Origin: Pseudomonadota bacterium
GTDB taxonomy: Bacteria > Pseudomonadota > Gammaproteobacteria > Burkholderiales > JAKAFK01
NCBI GenBank assembly: GCA_021788645.1
Contig: JAJYKK010000019.1
Span: forward strand, 1-43,633
Direction of reading: 5' to 3'
DNA length: 43,633 nucleotides
The position numbers and the translations under genes were made by a program. Below, in pieces: positions 23,705 through 34,873 of this stretch (positions within the stretch are counted from its first letter, which is position 1; each line of letters opens with the position of its first letter). The notes under the pieces are model-generated. The model was not told where the DNA came from and made no database searches. It was given only the letters and a program-made list of their open reading frames with translations.

Positions 23705-24604
23705 CTAACGGCGCAGATAGTGCATGACGGCGAGGTATGCGCCGAGGCAACCCAAGCCCGCGGAAAACAGAAGGAGCATCGCGACGTCGGCAGGGGGGGG
23801 CGGCATCAGGCGAAATCCGCTGCCGTAGAGGGCGGCCAGCGTGGCGACGCGGGGTTCCAGCAAGGCGACCGACAGGCGGACGATGAGCGCGCTTAGCGCG
23901 CCTCCCATGAGCCCGGTGGCGACCCCATAGTAGAGGAAGGGACGGCGGATGAAGGCGCGGGTGGCGCCCATCAGCCAGGCGACCTCGATTTCGTCGCGCT
24001 GGGTGAGGATCTGCAGCCGGATCGTGTTTCCGACGACCGCCACCAGGGCGGCCCCGAGCAGCACGGCGGTGAGCGACACGGTTTCCTGCGCGAGACGCAG
24101 GAAGGCGGCGAGCCGTTTTGCCCAGCCGAAGTCCAGTTGCACCTGATCGACCTCCGGCCAGGACCGGAACACGCCCTGCAGCGCCCGCAAGGCCCTCGGG
24201 TCGGGGGAGCGCGCGGTCACGATGAACGCATCCGGCAGCGGATTGGCGGGCAGGCTGCCGGCGGCGGCCGCCGCTCCTCCCGCCGCTTCCATCGCCTTGA
24301 GCGCGGCGTTCTTGGATACGAAGCGCACCGCCTCGATTTGGCCGTGCAGCCGCGCCAGTTTTCGATCGACGGCCCCGATGTCGGCGGGTCCGTCATCGAG
24401 CCTGAGGTAAAGGCTGATCTGAGGGGAGGCGTGCACGGTGCCTGCGAGCGCCCGGGCATTCTGGAGCAGCGTATAGAGCCCCGCCGGAAAGCTCAAGGTG
24501 ATGCCCATGACGAGACAGGTCAACGCGCTCGACCAAGGGGTCTTGAGTATGCCTGCGATGACGCGGGACAAGGCGCGCACATGGGTCCGGCCCCACGAGA
24601 TCAT
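23705..24604 (-). CDS. ftsX: Cell division protein FtsX
   Basis: A 299-residue integral membrane protein with four helices and a periplasmic domain between helices 1 and 2. Together with FtsE it controls septal peptidoglycan hydrolases through EnvC-like activators. Typical regions are the N-terminal 'ISLYLRLDDGPADIGAVD' and 'VRFVSKNAALKAME' of the periplasmic domain, and 'NTIRLQILTQRDEIEVAWLM', the FtsX signature. The ATG at 24604 overlaps the ftsE stop by four bases; the longer upstream frame lies inside ftsE. It ends the minus-strand ftsYEX operon. Confidence 0.95.
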   Translation of the reverse strand: MISWGRTHVRALSRVIAGILKTPWSSALTCLVMGITLSFPAGLYTLLQNARALAGTVHASPQISLYLRLDDGPADIGAVDRKLARLHGQIEAVRFVSKNAALKAMEAAGGAAAAAGSLPANPLPDAFIVTARSPDPRALRALQGVFRSWPEVDQVQLDFGWAKRLAAFLRLAQETVSLTAVLLGAALVAVVGNTIRLQILTQRDEIEVAWLMGATRAFIRRPFLYYGVATGLMGGALSALIVRLSVALLEPRVATLAALYGSGFRLMPPPPADVAMLLLFSAGLGCLGAYLAVMHYLRR

Positions 24605-25246
24605 GCGGCCAGGACTCCCTTGTCGAGGCGCAGCACGCGCGCGGGGAGCCGTTGAATGAGCGTTTCGTCGTGGGTCGCGATGAGCAGGGTAATGCCCACC
24701 TGGTTGAACGCCCGGAACATGTCCAGGATGTCGCCCGCATGCCCGCCGTCCAGATGGCTGGTCGGCTCGTCGGCGAGCATCAGCGAGGGTCGGTGGACGA
24801 TCGCGCGCGCGATGCACAAACGCTGCTGTTCGCCGCCGGAGAGGGTGATGGGATGGGCCTTTTCCTTGGCCAGGAGGCCGACCTTGTCGAGCGCTGCGCG
24901 CGCCCGTTTGAGGCCTTCGCGGCCGTCGAAGCCGCTGATCTCGAGCGGCAGGCGGACGTTGTCGAGGACCGTGCGCGAGAACAGGAGCTTGTGGTCCTGG
25001 AAGAGCAGCCCGAGATTGCGGCGCAGGTAGGGGAGTGCGGAGGGGCGAAGGCGCGAGATGTTTTGGCCCGCCACGCGCAGCTGGCCGCCGGTGGGCTGCT
25101 CGATGGCTGCGATCAGCTTCAAAATCGTGCTTTTTCCGGCGCCCGAGGGGCCGGTCAGAAAGGCCATTTCCCCGCGTTCGAGGTGGAACGAAACCTGCCG
25201 CAAGGCATCGAAGCCGCCGGGGAAGCGCTTGGTGACGCGATCGAAG

Positions 25247-25254
<8 letters not shown>
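24601..25254 (-). CDS. ftsE: Cell division ATP-binding protein FtsE
   Basis: A 217-residue ABC ATPase of the usual FtsE length, partner of FtsX at the division septum. Walker A is 'GPSGAGKST', the Q-loop is in 'LGLLFQDHKLL', the signature is 'LSGGEQQRLCIARAI', Walker B is 'LMLADEPTSHLD' and the switch His is in 'IATHDE'. The start at 25254 lies inside the last codons of ftsY (8-base overlap), suggesting coupled translation. The stop overlaps the ftsX start. Confidence 0.97.
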
Positions 25255-27734
<2,480 letters not shown>

Positions 27735-27745
27735 AACGCCGCGAC

Positions 27746-29710
27746 TCAGGCGGTTGCCGCTTCCGCCTGCCTCACCGCGGCGGGAGCATGCAGCGCGCCT
27801 TCGATATGTTGGCGCAGGACGCCCAAGTCGTCCGTCTGCTGCCTGATGCTGCTCTCCATGTGCTCGAGTTCGGCGATCCGGTCTTCCAGGGTGTCTGTCG
27901 CCTTGTGGATGCGCTTGATGCTTTCGAGCCGGCGGCGCAGCTGCAGCTGATGCTCGCGAACGAGGGTTTCCATCGGGGCCATGACGGCCTTGAGCCAGCT
28001 TTCCACGTCGTGGTTGGCGACCTCGTAGATCTGGACGACGCGGCTTGCGATGGTCTCGAAGAATTTGGCGGTGACGGCCGACTGTTCGTTGGTGAGCATC
28101 GTCAGCGCGCTGAAGTGTTCGTCGTAGGCTTTCTCCAGCCGCATCAGTTCCTTCATGTACTTCAGGGTGGAGAAGGGCGCGGGCGCGATGGGGCTTAGCC
28201 CGTGTTCGGCGCTGAACTTCTTGTACATGGCCGCCATCAGCGTCTTGATTTCGTCGATCTGGCCAGACGATTGGGCGATGTTCCCCTTGATGTTCTGGAA
28301 GAACTGGTTCATCGCCTCCCGGATCCCCTTGGTGAAATGGCTCTTCACCATCGCGGTGCGTGCTTCCTTGACCTGCCCGTGCAGCGCCTCCATCCCGAGG
28401 TAGCTGAACAGCGTGTTCGTCTGCTGCGAGAACACGCTGCGCAGGGCCTGAAACCGCTGCAGGCCCTTCTCGAAATCCTCCTTCTCCTGGCGCACCTTGC
28501 CCATCATGTGTTCGATGACGTCCTCGTTCTTTCCGCGCAGGAGGCGAAGCTCCTCCGCCTGTTCGGTGACGTTGGCGCGCCGGGCATCGAGAATGGCGCG
28601 GCTGGCGTTCATCATGTCGTCGATTTCCGCCCCCGTGTTTTCCCGCACGATGTCCTGCTTGGACGGAATGAGTTCCTCGCTCAGCGCCTTCTCGAGTTCG
28701 GGGAGGCGGCTCTTGGCGAGCAGCGCCGCGTCTCCATTGATCTTGGCCGCCAACCCCTTTTGCGCCGAGACCGGGAAGACATGGCTCGCCTGGATGCCCA
28801 GGAGGCTCGCGCTCGTGTCCACCTGACGCTGGATCTCCGCGTCGATTTCTTCCGCCGGCCGCAGACCGTCCCAGAGGCCGTCGATCTTGTTCAGCACCAC
28901 GATCCGGCCCCGCTGGCGCCCCTGTTGATTGCCGATATGGTTGCGCCACACCGCGATGTCCGACTGGGTCACCCCGGTGTCGGCGGCAAGCACGAACAAG
29001 ACCGCATGGGCATTGGGCAGCAGGTTGAGCGTGAGCTCCGGCTCGGTCCCGATGGCATTGAGCCCTGGGGTGTCCAGGATGACCAGCCCTTCCTTGAGCA
29101 GCGGATGCGGGAAATTGATGATGGCGTGCCGCCACGAGGGGATCTCGACCTTTCCCCCGGCGTCGGCCAGCGCGGCGCCGTCGGCGTCCGCATCCTTGTA
29201 AAGCCCGTATCGCTGGGCCTCTTCTATGCTCACGCGCTTGGTTTCGCTGACGTGCTGAAAGGCCTCCAGCATGGCGGTGCCGGAACTGATGTCGAGCGGC
29301 ACCACCCGCCACTCGTCGGGATAGCGCTTGTATTCGCTCGTCGTGGTATCGGTGGCGCGCGTCTCGATCGGCAAGAGCTGGAGGCAGGGCTCTCGCTCCG
29401 CCTCGAAGAGCAATTCCGTCGGGCACATGGTCGTGCGGCCAGCGCTGGAAGGCAGGATGCGCTGCTTGTAGCCGGAGAAGAAGATCGCGTTGATGAGCTC
29501 CGACTTGCCCCGCGAGAATTCCGCCACGAAGGCGACGCTGAGCTTGTCTTCCGCCAAACGGTCCAGCAGGTGCTTGAGCCGCATGTCCATCTGGGCGTCA
29601 TTGAGCTCTTGCTCGTTCAGCCAGTTGGAGAAGTCGCCCACGCGCCCCGCCAGGTTGGAGCGCCATGCGCTGTACGCCTCGAACTGCGCGACCAGACTAT
29701 CGGAAGCCAT
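27746..29710 (-). CDS. Dynamin-like GTPase family protein
   Basis: A 654-residue protein with a dynamin-type GTPase domain near the N-terminus and about 350 residues of helical, coiled-coil-forming sequence after it. The P-loop is 'AEFSRGKS' (63-70) with Ala in place of the first Gly, switch I has 'RTTMCPTEL', G3 is 'DTPG' (213-216) and G4 is 'NKID' (274-277). Bacterial dynamin-like proteins bind and remodel membranes; the cellular job of this single-gene group is not settled. No transmembrane segment is obvious. The start at 29710 is favoured; an ATG eleven codons upstream is possible. A good promoter lies in the 190-base gap to mutM. Confidence 0.88.
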   Translation of the reverse strand: MASDSLVAQFEAYSAWRSNLAGRVGDFSNWLNEQELNDAQMDMRLKHLLDRLAEDKLSVAFVAEFSRGKSELINAIFFSGYKQRILPSSAGRTTMCPTELLFEAEREPCLQLLPIETRATDTTTSEYKRYPDEWRVVPLDISSGTAMLEAFQHVSETKRVSIEEAQRYGLYKDADADGAALADAGGKVEIPSWRHAIINFPHPLLKEGLVILDTPGLNAIGTEPELTLNLLPNAHAVLFVLAADTGVTQSDIAVWRNHIGNQQGRQRGRIVVLNKIDGLWDGLRPAEEIDAEIQRQVDTSASLLGIQASHVFPVSAQKGLAAKINGDAALLAKSRLPELEKALSEELIPSKQDIVRENTGAEIDDMMNASRAILDARRANVTEQAEELRLLRGKNEDVIEHMMGKVRQEKEDFEKGLQRFQALRSVFSQQTNTLFSYLGMEALHGQVKEARTAMVKSHFTKGIREAMNQFFQNIKGNIAQSSGQIDEIKTLMAAMYKKFSAEHGLSPIAPAPFSTLKYMKELMRLEKAYDEHFSALTMLTNEQSAVTAKFFETIASRVVQIYEVANHDVESWLKAVMAPMETLVREHQLQLRRRLESIKRIHKATDTLEDRIAELEHMESSIRQQTDDLGVLRQHIEGALHAPAAVRQAEAATA

Positions 29711-29841
29711 CCTGTTCCCCGCCGGAGTAGATGATTTTGGCATAATGTACCACAAACCGTGACTGCGCAAAACGATGGGTTCGTGGCCGATGGCGCGCGC
29801 CTGCCCGCTGTACGCCTCGTCTCCCCACACCAACGAACCGG

Positions 29842-29869
29842 AGTATCGGCAGGTCTCCGTTTGTGTCAA
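29842..29869 (-). promoter_or_regulatory. Sigma-70-type promoter for the dynamin-like gene
   Basis: Read on the minus strand, TTGACA (29869-29864), 16 bases, GATACT (29847-29842). The -35 box is perfect and the -10 box matches four of six. It lies between mutM and the GTPase gene and would give a leader of roughly 125 bases. Confidence 0.55.
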
Positions 29870-29900
29870 TTTAATGCAAAAGTCATGCCAGCGGCGATCT

Positions 29901-30716
29901 TCATTTCTGGCACTTCGGGCAATAGAATGTCGAGCGTGCCCCCTGGCGCATTTGCCGAAGGGGCGTCGTGCAGCGCGGGCAAGGCAGGCCCGCGCGTCCG
30001 TAAACGCGCCATTGCACCTGGAAATAGCCGCTCTCGCCGGTCGTGTGGACGAAGTCGCGCAGGCTGGACCCCCCGGCGGCCAAGGCGGCATTGAGCGTCT
30101 CCCGGATCGCCGCCGCCAGGCGTTCGCAGCGTGCCGGCCCGAGCCGCCCGGCCGGCGTGCGCGGATGGATGCCGGCACCGAACAGCGCTTCGTTTGCGTA
30201 GATGTTGCCGATTCCGGCGATGAACCGCCCGTCCATCAAGGCTTGCTTGATCGATCCCTTCTTCCCCCGCGTGTGCGCATAAAGCCAGGGGCCGTCGAAC
30301 GGCGCGGACAATGGTTCAATCCCGAGATCCTTGAGGAGCGGGTGACCGCCCGCGTCAGTTTGTGTCCATAGCACGGCACCGAAGCGGCGCGGATCGCTCA
30401 GGCGGATCATGAGTTCCTGGTCGAGCAGCAGGTCGAGATGGTCGTGCTTGCCGGCAGGCGTGCCCTGCGGCAGGATCCTAAGGCTCCCCGACATGCCCAG
30501 ATGAAGAATGAGAGAGCCCCGCCCAAGATCGATCAGCAGATACTTGGCGCGCCGCGACACGCTGCGAAGGGTCAAGCCCGGCAGCACGGAGGGCAGGTCG
30601 GGAGGAATGGGGAGGCGCAAGCGTGCCTGGCGCACGACCACGTGCCGTATGGTCCGTCCGACGACGGCGGCGCGCAGGCCGCGGCACAGCGTTTCGACTT
30701 CCGGCAGTTCAGGCAT
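29901..30716 (-). CDS. mutM: Formamidopyrimidine-DNA glycosylase MutM (Fpg)
   Basis: A 271-residue base excision repair enzyme that removes 8-oxoguanine and ring-opened purines. The mature catalytic N-terminus 'PELPEVET' supplies Pro2 and Glu3. 'HLGMSGSLRI' holds a conserved Lys/His loop region, 'GIGNIYANEALF' is the helix-two-turn-helix, and the C-terminal zinc finger is 'CPRCTTPL' with 'FYCPKCQ'. All active residues are present and the length is standard. It lies 28 bases after the DUF4340-type gene, on the same strand, so it may be read from the Gld-type operon. Confidence 0.97.
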   Translation of the reverse strand: MPELPEVETLCRGLRAAVVGRTIRHVVVRQARLRLPIPPDLPSVLPGLTLRSVSRRAKYLLIDLGRGSLILHLGMSGSLRILPQGTPAGKHDHLDLLLDQELMIRLSDPRRFGAVLWTQTDAGGHPLLKDLGIEPLSAPFDGPWLYAHTRGKKGSIKQALMDGRFIAGIGNIYANEALFGAGIHPRTPAGRLGPARCERLAAAIRETLNAALAAGGSSLRDFVHTTGESGYFQVQWRVYGRAGLPCPRCTTPLRQMRQGARSTFYCPKCQK

Positions 30717-30743
30717 CGCGGCCCCTCTCGCCGGGCATGGCGC

Positions 30744-31607
30744 TCAAGATCGCCCCGGCAAGGGTGCCGTCGGCGGATCGAGGAGCCGCGCCGCAGCGGT
30801 CCTGGGCATGAAATATTCGATGCCCTCGTCCCGGCGCAGCACGACGAGTTCGGGCGTGCGGGCGAGGACGGCCATCGGGATGCTACGCCCATCGGCAAGA
30901 CGAACCGTGAACGATTCCTCGGCGCGCCTGCCGGGTTCAGCGGGCTGCGCCAGGAGGGCCGAGGCCCTGCGCCAGCGGTCGGCGAATCCATTGAGCTCGT
31001 TCTCGTCGACCGCGAGGCTTGGCGGGGAAGCAAACCACTGGCCTTGGCGGCGCGCGGCGCGCCAACGGGGGAAGTCAAACCCCACCGGGACGTCGGTCGC
31101 CGAGAGCAGGTTCTTGGCGGTAAAATCGACCGCACGCTTGAGCGCCCCGGCCAGATAGGACGGGGAAATGAGGTCGATGGTCGCGCCCACGCCCACGTAT
31201 TGTTCTCCGGTGAGGGGGTTCAGCGTCCCGAAACGCAGCGTCACCTGGTTGAGCGTGAGGGTGAGCATCGGCCGGTTGAGGCCGAAGCGCGCCCGATGGG
31301 TCGACTTGAGGCGCTGGGAAGGCCGTGCGGCGAGGATGTCGAGCACGCGGCCGACGTTGTCGGCATCGGCGCGCGCCGCGAAGGGATGGGTCAGGCGCCA
31401 GCCCCCCGGCGTGTATTGAAGCACGATGGCGGGCCGCCCCGGCCGGTCGATCTCGATGTGCGTCACCTGGGCTGCGGTCAGGTGCAGCATCGGGGGGGGC
31501 GGCGCGGACGCCGCGGGATGCAGGTGGCGGTAGGCGGCAAATGCCAGGGCGCCGACCAGCAGCGCAAGGGCGGCGTTGAGGGCCAGCCGGGCGCGCAGGC
31601 CGCTCAT
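30744..31607 (-). CDS. DUF4340-type membrane-anchored protein
   Basis: A 287-residue protein with one N-terminal hydrophobic anchor (about 7-26) and an extracytoplasmic domain. It matches the DUF4340 pattern in composition and in its place after a GldG-like gene; blocks include 'ITHIEIDRPG'-like 'VTHIEIDRPG' and 'TLTLNQVTLRFGTLNPLTGE'. The function of DUF4340 proteins is unknown, but they recur as the last gene of Gld-type ABC clusters. The ATG at 31607 overlaps the upstream stop by four bases, which fixes both the start and the operon. Confidence 0.82.
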   Translation of the reverse strand: MSGLRARLALNAALALLVGALAFAAYRHLHPAASAPPPPMLHLTAAQVTHIEIDRPGRPAIVLQYTPGGWRLTHPFAARADADNVGRVLDILAARPSQRLKSTHRARFGLNRPMLTLTLNQVTLRFGTLNPLTGEQYVGVGATIDLISPSYLAGALKRAVDFTAKNLLSATDVPVGFDFPRWRAARRQGQWFASPPSLAVDENELNGFADRWRRASALLAQPAEPGRRAEESFTVRLADGRSIPMAVLARTPELVVLRRDEGIEYFMPRTAAARLLDPPTAPLPGRS

Positions 31608-32962
31608 CGGCGTCGCCGCCGCCAGACCACGACGCCGGTCACGGCCAGCGCCAAGGGCAGGGCGAAGGCGAACCCGATCGAGATCACCGCCGCCCACGTC
31701 CGCGTGAGATGCAGGCCGGCGTCCCGCGTGGGCAGGGGCACGATGCTGATCAGCCGCTCATCGTTGGCAAGCCAATCCACCATGTTGAGGCCGAGGTTGA
31801 GGTTGGCGCCGTTGCCCAGGTAGCTGTTGGACAGGAAGTCGCCCGAGCCGACCACGACGATGCGGCTGTCATGCCCGTCCGCCTTGCGCTCCAAGGCCAG
31901 CGCCACCGTCACCGGGCCGCGGATATCGCGCAGGCGATCGAAGCGGAGGGGGCCTTGCGGGATGCCGGGGGCCACCCAGCCGTTTTGCGCCACCTCCACC
32001 AGGGGGCTCACCTTGAAGGGAGTGTCGGGCCGGGCGCTGATGGCGCGCGCCAGGGGAAACACCGTGTCGAGGTCGAAGCCGCGCGTGATCGCCTGCGAGC
32101 CGTAGCTCGTTGCCAAGGCGAAGGTCGGGGGCGCCCCGATGTTGACGGCCGCGGGGTCGACCACGACCCCGGGCGGCAGCACGAGCCCCAGCGCGTCGGC
32201 GATGGGGCCGAGCCCATGCAGCGAGCCCTGGTCGATGAGCCAGAGCAGGTGGCCTCCCCGACGCACGTAGCGCACGATCTTGTCGACTTCGCCGCGGCTC
32301 ACATCGACCGTGGGGCCGGCGATGACCAAGGCTGCGGCGTTCGCGGGGACATCCTGGGCGAGCGCCAGGTCGAGGCGGTCGAGGGTGAAGCCTGCGGCCT
32401 TGAGCCGCCGGCCGAAATCGCCGAGGTCATAGTTCGCCCGGCCCTCCAGGTTGCGCTCGCCATCCCCGTCGAGGTACAGGAGGAGTCGCGGTCCGCGTGC
32501 AAGCCGCACCAGCAGGTTGGTGAACGTCTGCTCGTTGAGCTCTCCCTTGAGGGGCTGGAGGGTGGCCGTGCGGCCGCGGTAGGCCACCACCATCTCGCCA
32601 TCGCTCTCGATCCCGGCCGTGCGGGCCGCCTGCGGATTGGCGGTGGGATCGATGAACTTGACGTCGAAATTGCCCTTTGCCCGCGCATAGGGGGCGAGGA
32701 ATCGGCGGATGGGGGCCCGCAGGTCGCCGTACCGGGGATCTTGCGGCGCGGCATAAATCGTCACCGTGACCGGGCCGTGCATTGCCCCCAGGACGTGCCG
32801 GCTCTGGCTCGTCAGCGAATTGCGGCCGTTCTGGGTGACGTCCCACTGGCGGTGGTCGACCTGCGTGACATAGCCGACAAGCCCCAGGACGGCGAGATAC
32901 AGAACCAGGAACAGCCCGTCCTGGAGGGCGAGCTGGCGGCGGGTGCGGGAATCGGCTTTCAC
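31604..32962 (-). CDS. GldG-like ABC transporter auxiliary protein
   Basis: A 452-residue protein with an N-terminal helix (about 14-34), a large extracytoplasmic region and a C-terminal helix (about 420-446) followed by a basic tail. 'RNSLTSQSRHVLGAMHGPVT', 'VKFIDPTANPQAA' and 'IVVVGSGDFLSN' are typical of the GldG/ABC_transp_aux family. In Bacteroidetes GldAFG supports gliding; in proteobacteria the same gene set has no agreed role. It lies 9 bases after the GldF-like permease gene and overlaps the DUF4340-type gene. Confidence 0.88.
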   Translation of the reverse strand: MKADSRTRRQLALQDGLFLVLYLAVLGLVGYVTQVDHRQWDVTQNGRNSLTSQSRHVLGAMHGPVTVTIYAAPQDPRYGDLRAPIRRFLAPYARAKGNFDVKFIDPTANPQAARTAGIESDGEMVVAYRGRTATLQPLKGELNEQTFTNLLVRLARGPRLLLYLDGDGERNLEGRANYDLGDFGRRLKAAGFTLDRLDLALAQDVPANAAALVIAGPTVDVSRGEVDKIVRYVRRGGHLLWLIDQGSLHGLGPIADALGLVLPPGVVVDPAAVNIGAPPTFALATSYGSQAITRGFDLDTVFPLARAISARPDTPFKVSPLVEVAQNGWVAPGIPQGPLRFDRLRDIRGPVTVALALERKADGHDSRIVVVGSGDFLSNSYLGNGANLNLGLNMVDWLANDERLISIVPLPTRDAGLHLTRTWAAVISIGFAFALPLALAVTGVVVWRRRRR

Positions 32963-32971
32963 GGGCGCCTC

Positions 32972-33718
32972 CTAGCCTTGGAGCCGGTCGCGGTCGAGGC
33001 GGCGGATCGCCAGTCCCAGGGCCGCGAGGGTGAGGAGGAGATAAAAGGCGATGTCGGCCGTGTCGACGAGCCCGCGGTAGAACCCCTCGTAATGGTCGCC
33101 CACCGACAGGTAGCGCAGGACCGAGGACGGATCGGTGATGGCAAAGCCCATGATCCAGGAGCCCAGCAGCAGGCACAAGGTGACCACCGCGGTGATGATG
33201 GGGTTGCGCGTCGAGGTCGAGACCGCCACGCCGACCGCCGCCAGCGCGGCGCCCAGCAGGATGAGCCCGCCGATGTTGGCCGCGAACAGCCCCAGATCCA
33301 GGCGCCCTCCGGCATACAGCGACAGCGCCATGAGCACGGGCAGGCAGCATACCAGCCAGAGGACGGTGCTTAGCGCGATGAATTTGCCGAGCACGATCTC
33401 GGTCATCGAGACCGGGGCCGAGACGAGCAGCGTCAGCGTGTGGTTCCGGCGCTCCTCGCTCACGGCGCGCATGCTCAAGAGGGGGACGATGAGCACCAAG
33501 AGCAGGCCCACGCTGCGGCACATGGGGGCGACGATCGCTTCAGTGATCCCCGGCGGGTTGGCCAATTCGCCTAGCCGCGGCTCAATCGCGAGATAGGCGT
33601 CGATCCAGGGCAGAAAAAAATAGAAGGCGGTGATGAAGGCGGCGACGGCGAGCACCATCCACCCCAGCGGCGTCGCAAAAAGCGAGCGCAAGTCCTTGCG
33701 CGCGATGGTCATCATCAT
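32972..33718 (-). CDS. ABC-2 permease, GldF-like
   Basis: A 248-residue ABC-2 family permease with six predicted membrane helices. The motif 'MRAVSEERRNHTLTLLVSAP' is the characteristic cytoplasmic loop of GldF and NosY-like permeases. The three consecutive ATGs at 33718-33710 overlap the stop of the ATPase gene, so the first one was used; longer frames upstream are inside the ATPase gene. It pairs with the ATPase upstream and the GldG-like protein downstream. Confidence 0.9.
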   Translation of the reverse strand: MMMTIARKDLRSLFATPLGWMVLAVAAFITAFYFFLPWIDAYLAIEPRLGELANPPGITEAIVAPMCRSVGLLLVLIVPLLSMRAVSEERRNHTLTLLVSAPVSMTEIVLGKFIALSTVLWLVCCLPVLMALSLYAGGRLDLGLFAANIGGLILLGAALAAVGVAVSTSTRNPIITAVVTLCLLLGSWIMGFAITDPSSVLRYLSVGDHYEGFYRGLVDTADIAFYLLLTLAALGLAIRRLDRDRLQG

Positions 33719-34695
33719 GGGCGGCCCGCTCCTGTCGCCGGGGGGGCGGCCCCGTCCGCCGCTTCGCTTTGGGTGAGCTTGACGAACACCTCTTCGAGCG
33801 AGGCGTGGGCCGGTTCGATGAGCTGCAGCCCCCAGTCGTGCGCGAGCGACAGGCGCAAGAGGGCGTCCGTGGGATCCGCATCGGGATGGAAGCGGACATG
33901 AAAGCGGCCGGGGGCCAAGGCCGCGACCTCGGCGATCCCGGGAATCGCGGTCAAGGCGGCGGGGTCGGGGGGCGTGCGCCATTCGACCAGCAGCCGATGC
34001 GCCTGGCGGCGCTCGTGCAGGCCTTGGATGCTGTCGCTGTAGACCAGGTGGCCGTGGTGCATGATGTGCACGCGGTCGCAGGTCGCCTCCACCTCGGGCA
34101 GGATGTGGGTCGACAGCAGGACGCTGTGGGCGTCCCCGATGGCGCGAATGAGGGCCCGGATCTCGCGAATCTGGATGGGGTCGAGGCCCACCGTCGGTTC
34201 GTCGAGGATGACGACGGGCGGATTGTGGACGATCGCCTGGGCGATTCCGGCGCGCTGCTGGTAGCCTTTCGACAGGACGCCCAGGCACCGGCGCCCGACC
34301 TCGGCCAGCCCGCAGCGTTCCTTGGCGGCCTCCACCGCCGCCCTGAGCGCCGCGGCCGGCACGCCATGGAGGCGGGCGGCAAAGCGCAGGTACTCGTCGA
34401 CCGTGAGCTCCCGGTACAGGGGGGCGATCTCGGGCAGGTAGCCGATATGGGCCTTGGCGGCTTTGGGCGCCTGCAGCAGGTCGATCCCCATGACGCTGAT
34501 CTGGCCATGGTGCGGCGCGAGATTGCCGGTCAGCATTTGCATCGTGGTGGTTTTTCCGGCACCATTCGGGCCGAGCAGGCCCGCCACTTCGCCCTGCTTG
34601 AGCGCGAGACTGACGTTGCGCACGGCGCTTCGGGCACCGAAGCGGCGTGACAGGGACACGGCGCTCAGGGTTGGCATGGAATCAGGCGGGCTCAT
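33715..34695 (-). CDS. ABC transporter ATPase, GldA-like
   Basis: A 326-residue ATPase. Walker A is 'GPNGAGKTT', the signature 'LSKGYQQRAGIA' has the Lys-Gly-Tyr form typical of GldA and NatA-like ATPases, Walker B is 'VVILDEPTVGLDP' and the switch His is in 'LSTHILPEVE'. The last 100 residues form an accessory domain ending 'SLEEVFVKLTQSE'. Starts at 34695 and 34677 are both possible and neither has a clear ribosome binding site. It is first of four minus-strand genes (ATPase, permease, GldG-like, DUF4340-type) followed by mutM. Confidence 0.88.
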   Translation of the reverse strand: MSPPDSMPTLSAVSLSRRFGARSAVRNVSLALKQGEVAGLLGPNGAGKTTTMQMLTGNLAPHHGQISVMGIDLLQAPKAAKAHIGYLPEIAPLYRELTVDEYLRFAARLHGVPAAALRAAVEAAKERCGLAEVGRRCLGVLSKGYQQRAGIAQAIVHNPPVVILDEPTVGLDPIQIREIRALIRAIGDAHSVLLSTHILPEVEATCDRVHIMHHGHLVYSDSIQGLHERRQAHRLLVEWRTPPDPAALTAIPGIAEVAALAPGRFHVRFHPDADPTDALLRLSLAHDWGLQLIEPAHASLEEVFVKLTQSEAADGAAPPATGAGRP

Positions 34696-34743
34696 GACGA
34701 TAGGCGCCGAGCGGAGTGGATCCGATCTTGGGCAAAGTCCGGG

Positions 34744-34771
34744 TTGACTTGTGATGCTTGGCAAATATACC
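34744..34771 (+). promoter_or_regulatory. Sigma-70-type promoter for the TPR-lolB-ispE block
   Basis: TTGACT (34744-34749), 16 bases, TATACC (34766-34771). It points to the TPR lipoprotein gene, whose start is about 100 bases downstream, and diverges from the GldA-like ATPase gene. Confidence 0.5.
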
Positions 34772-34873
34772 TAAGATGTCGGCATCGAGGGAAGAACCCT
34801 TGCGCAAAATCTGATTCTAACCTCAACTTCGTCCTTCCTTTCAGGCACCACTGACTTCTAGATTGGGTATCCA

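Noticed and set aside
28202-29734. 510-codon plus-strand frame opposite the dynamin-like GTPase
   Set aside because: The minus-strand protein has all GTPase motifs. The plus-strand product is a His/Arg/Leu-rich shadow.
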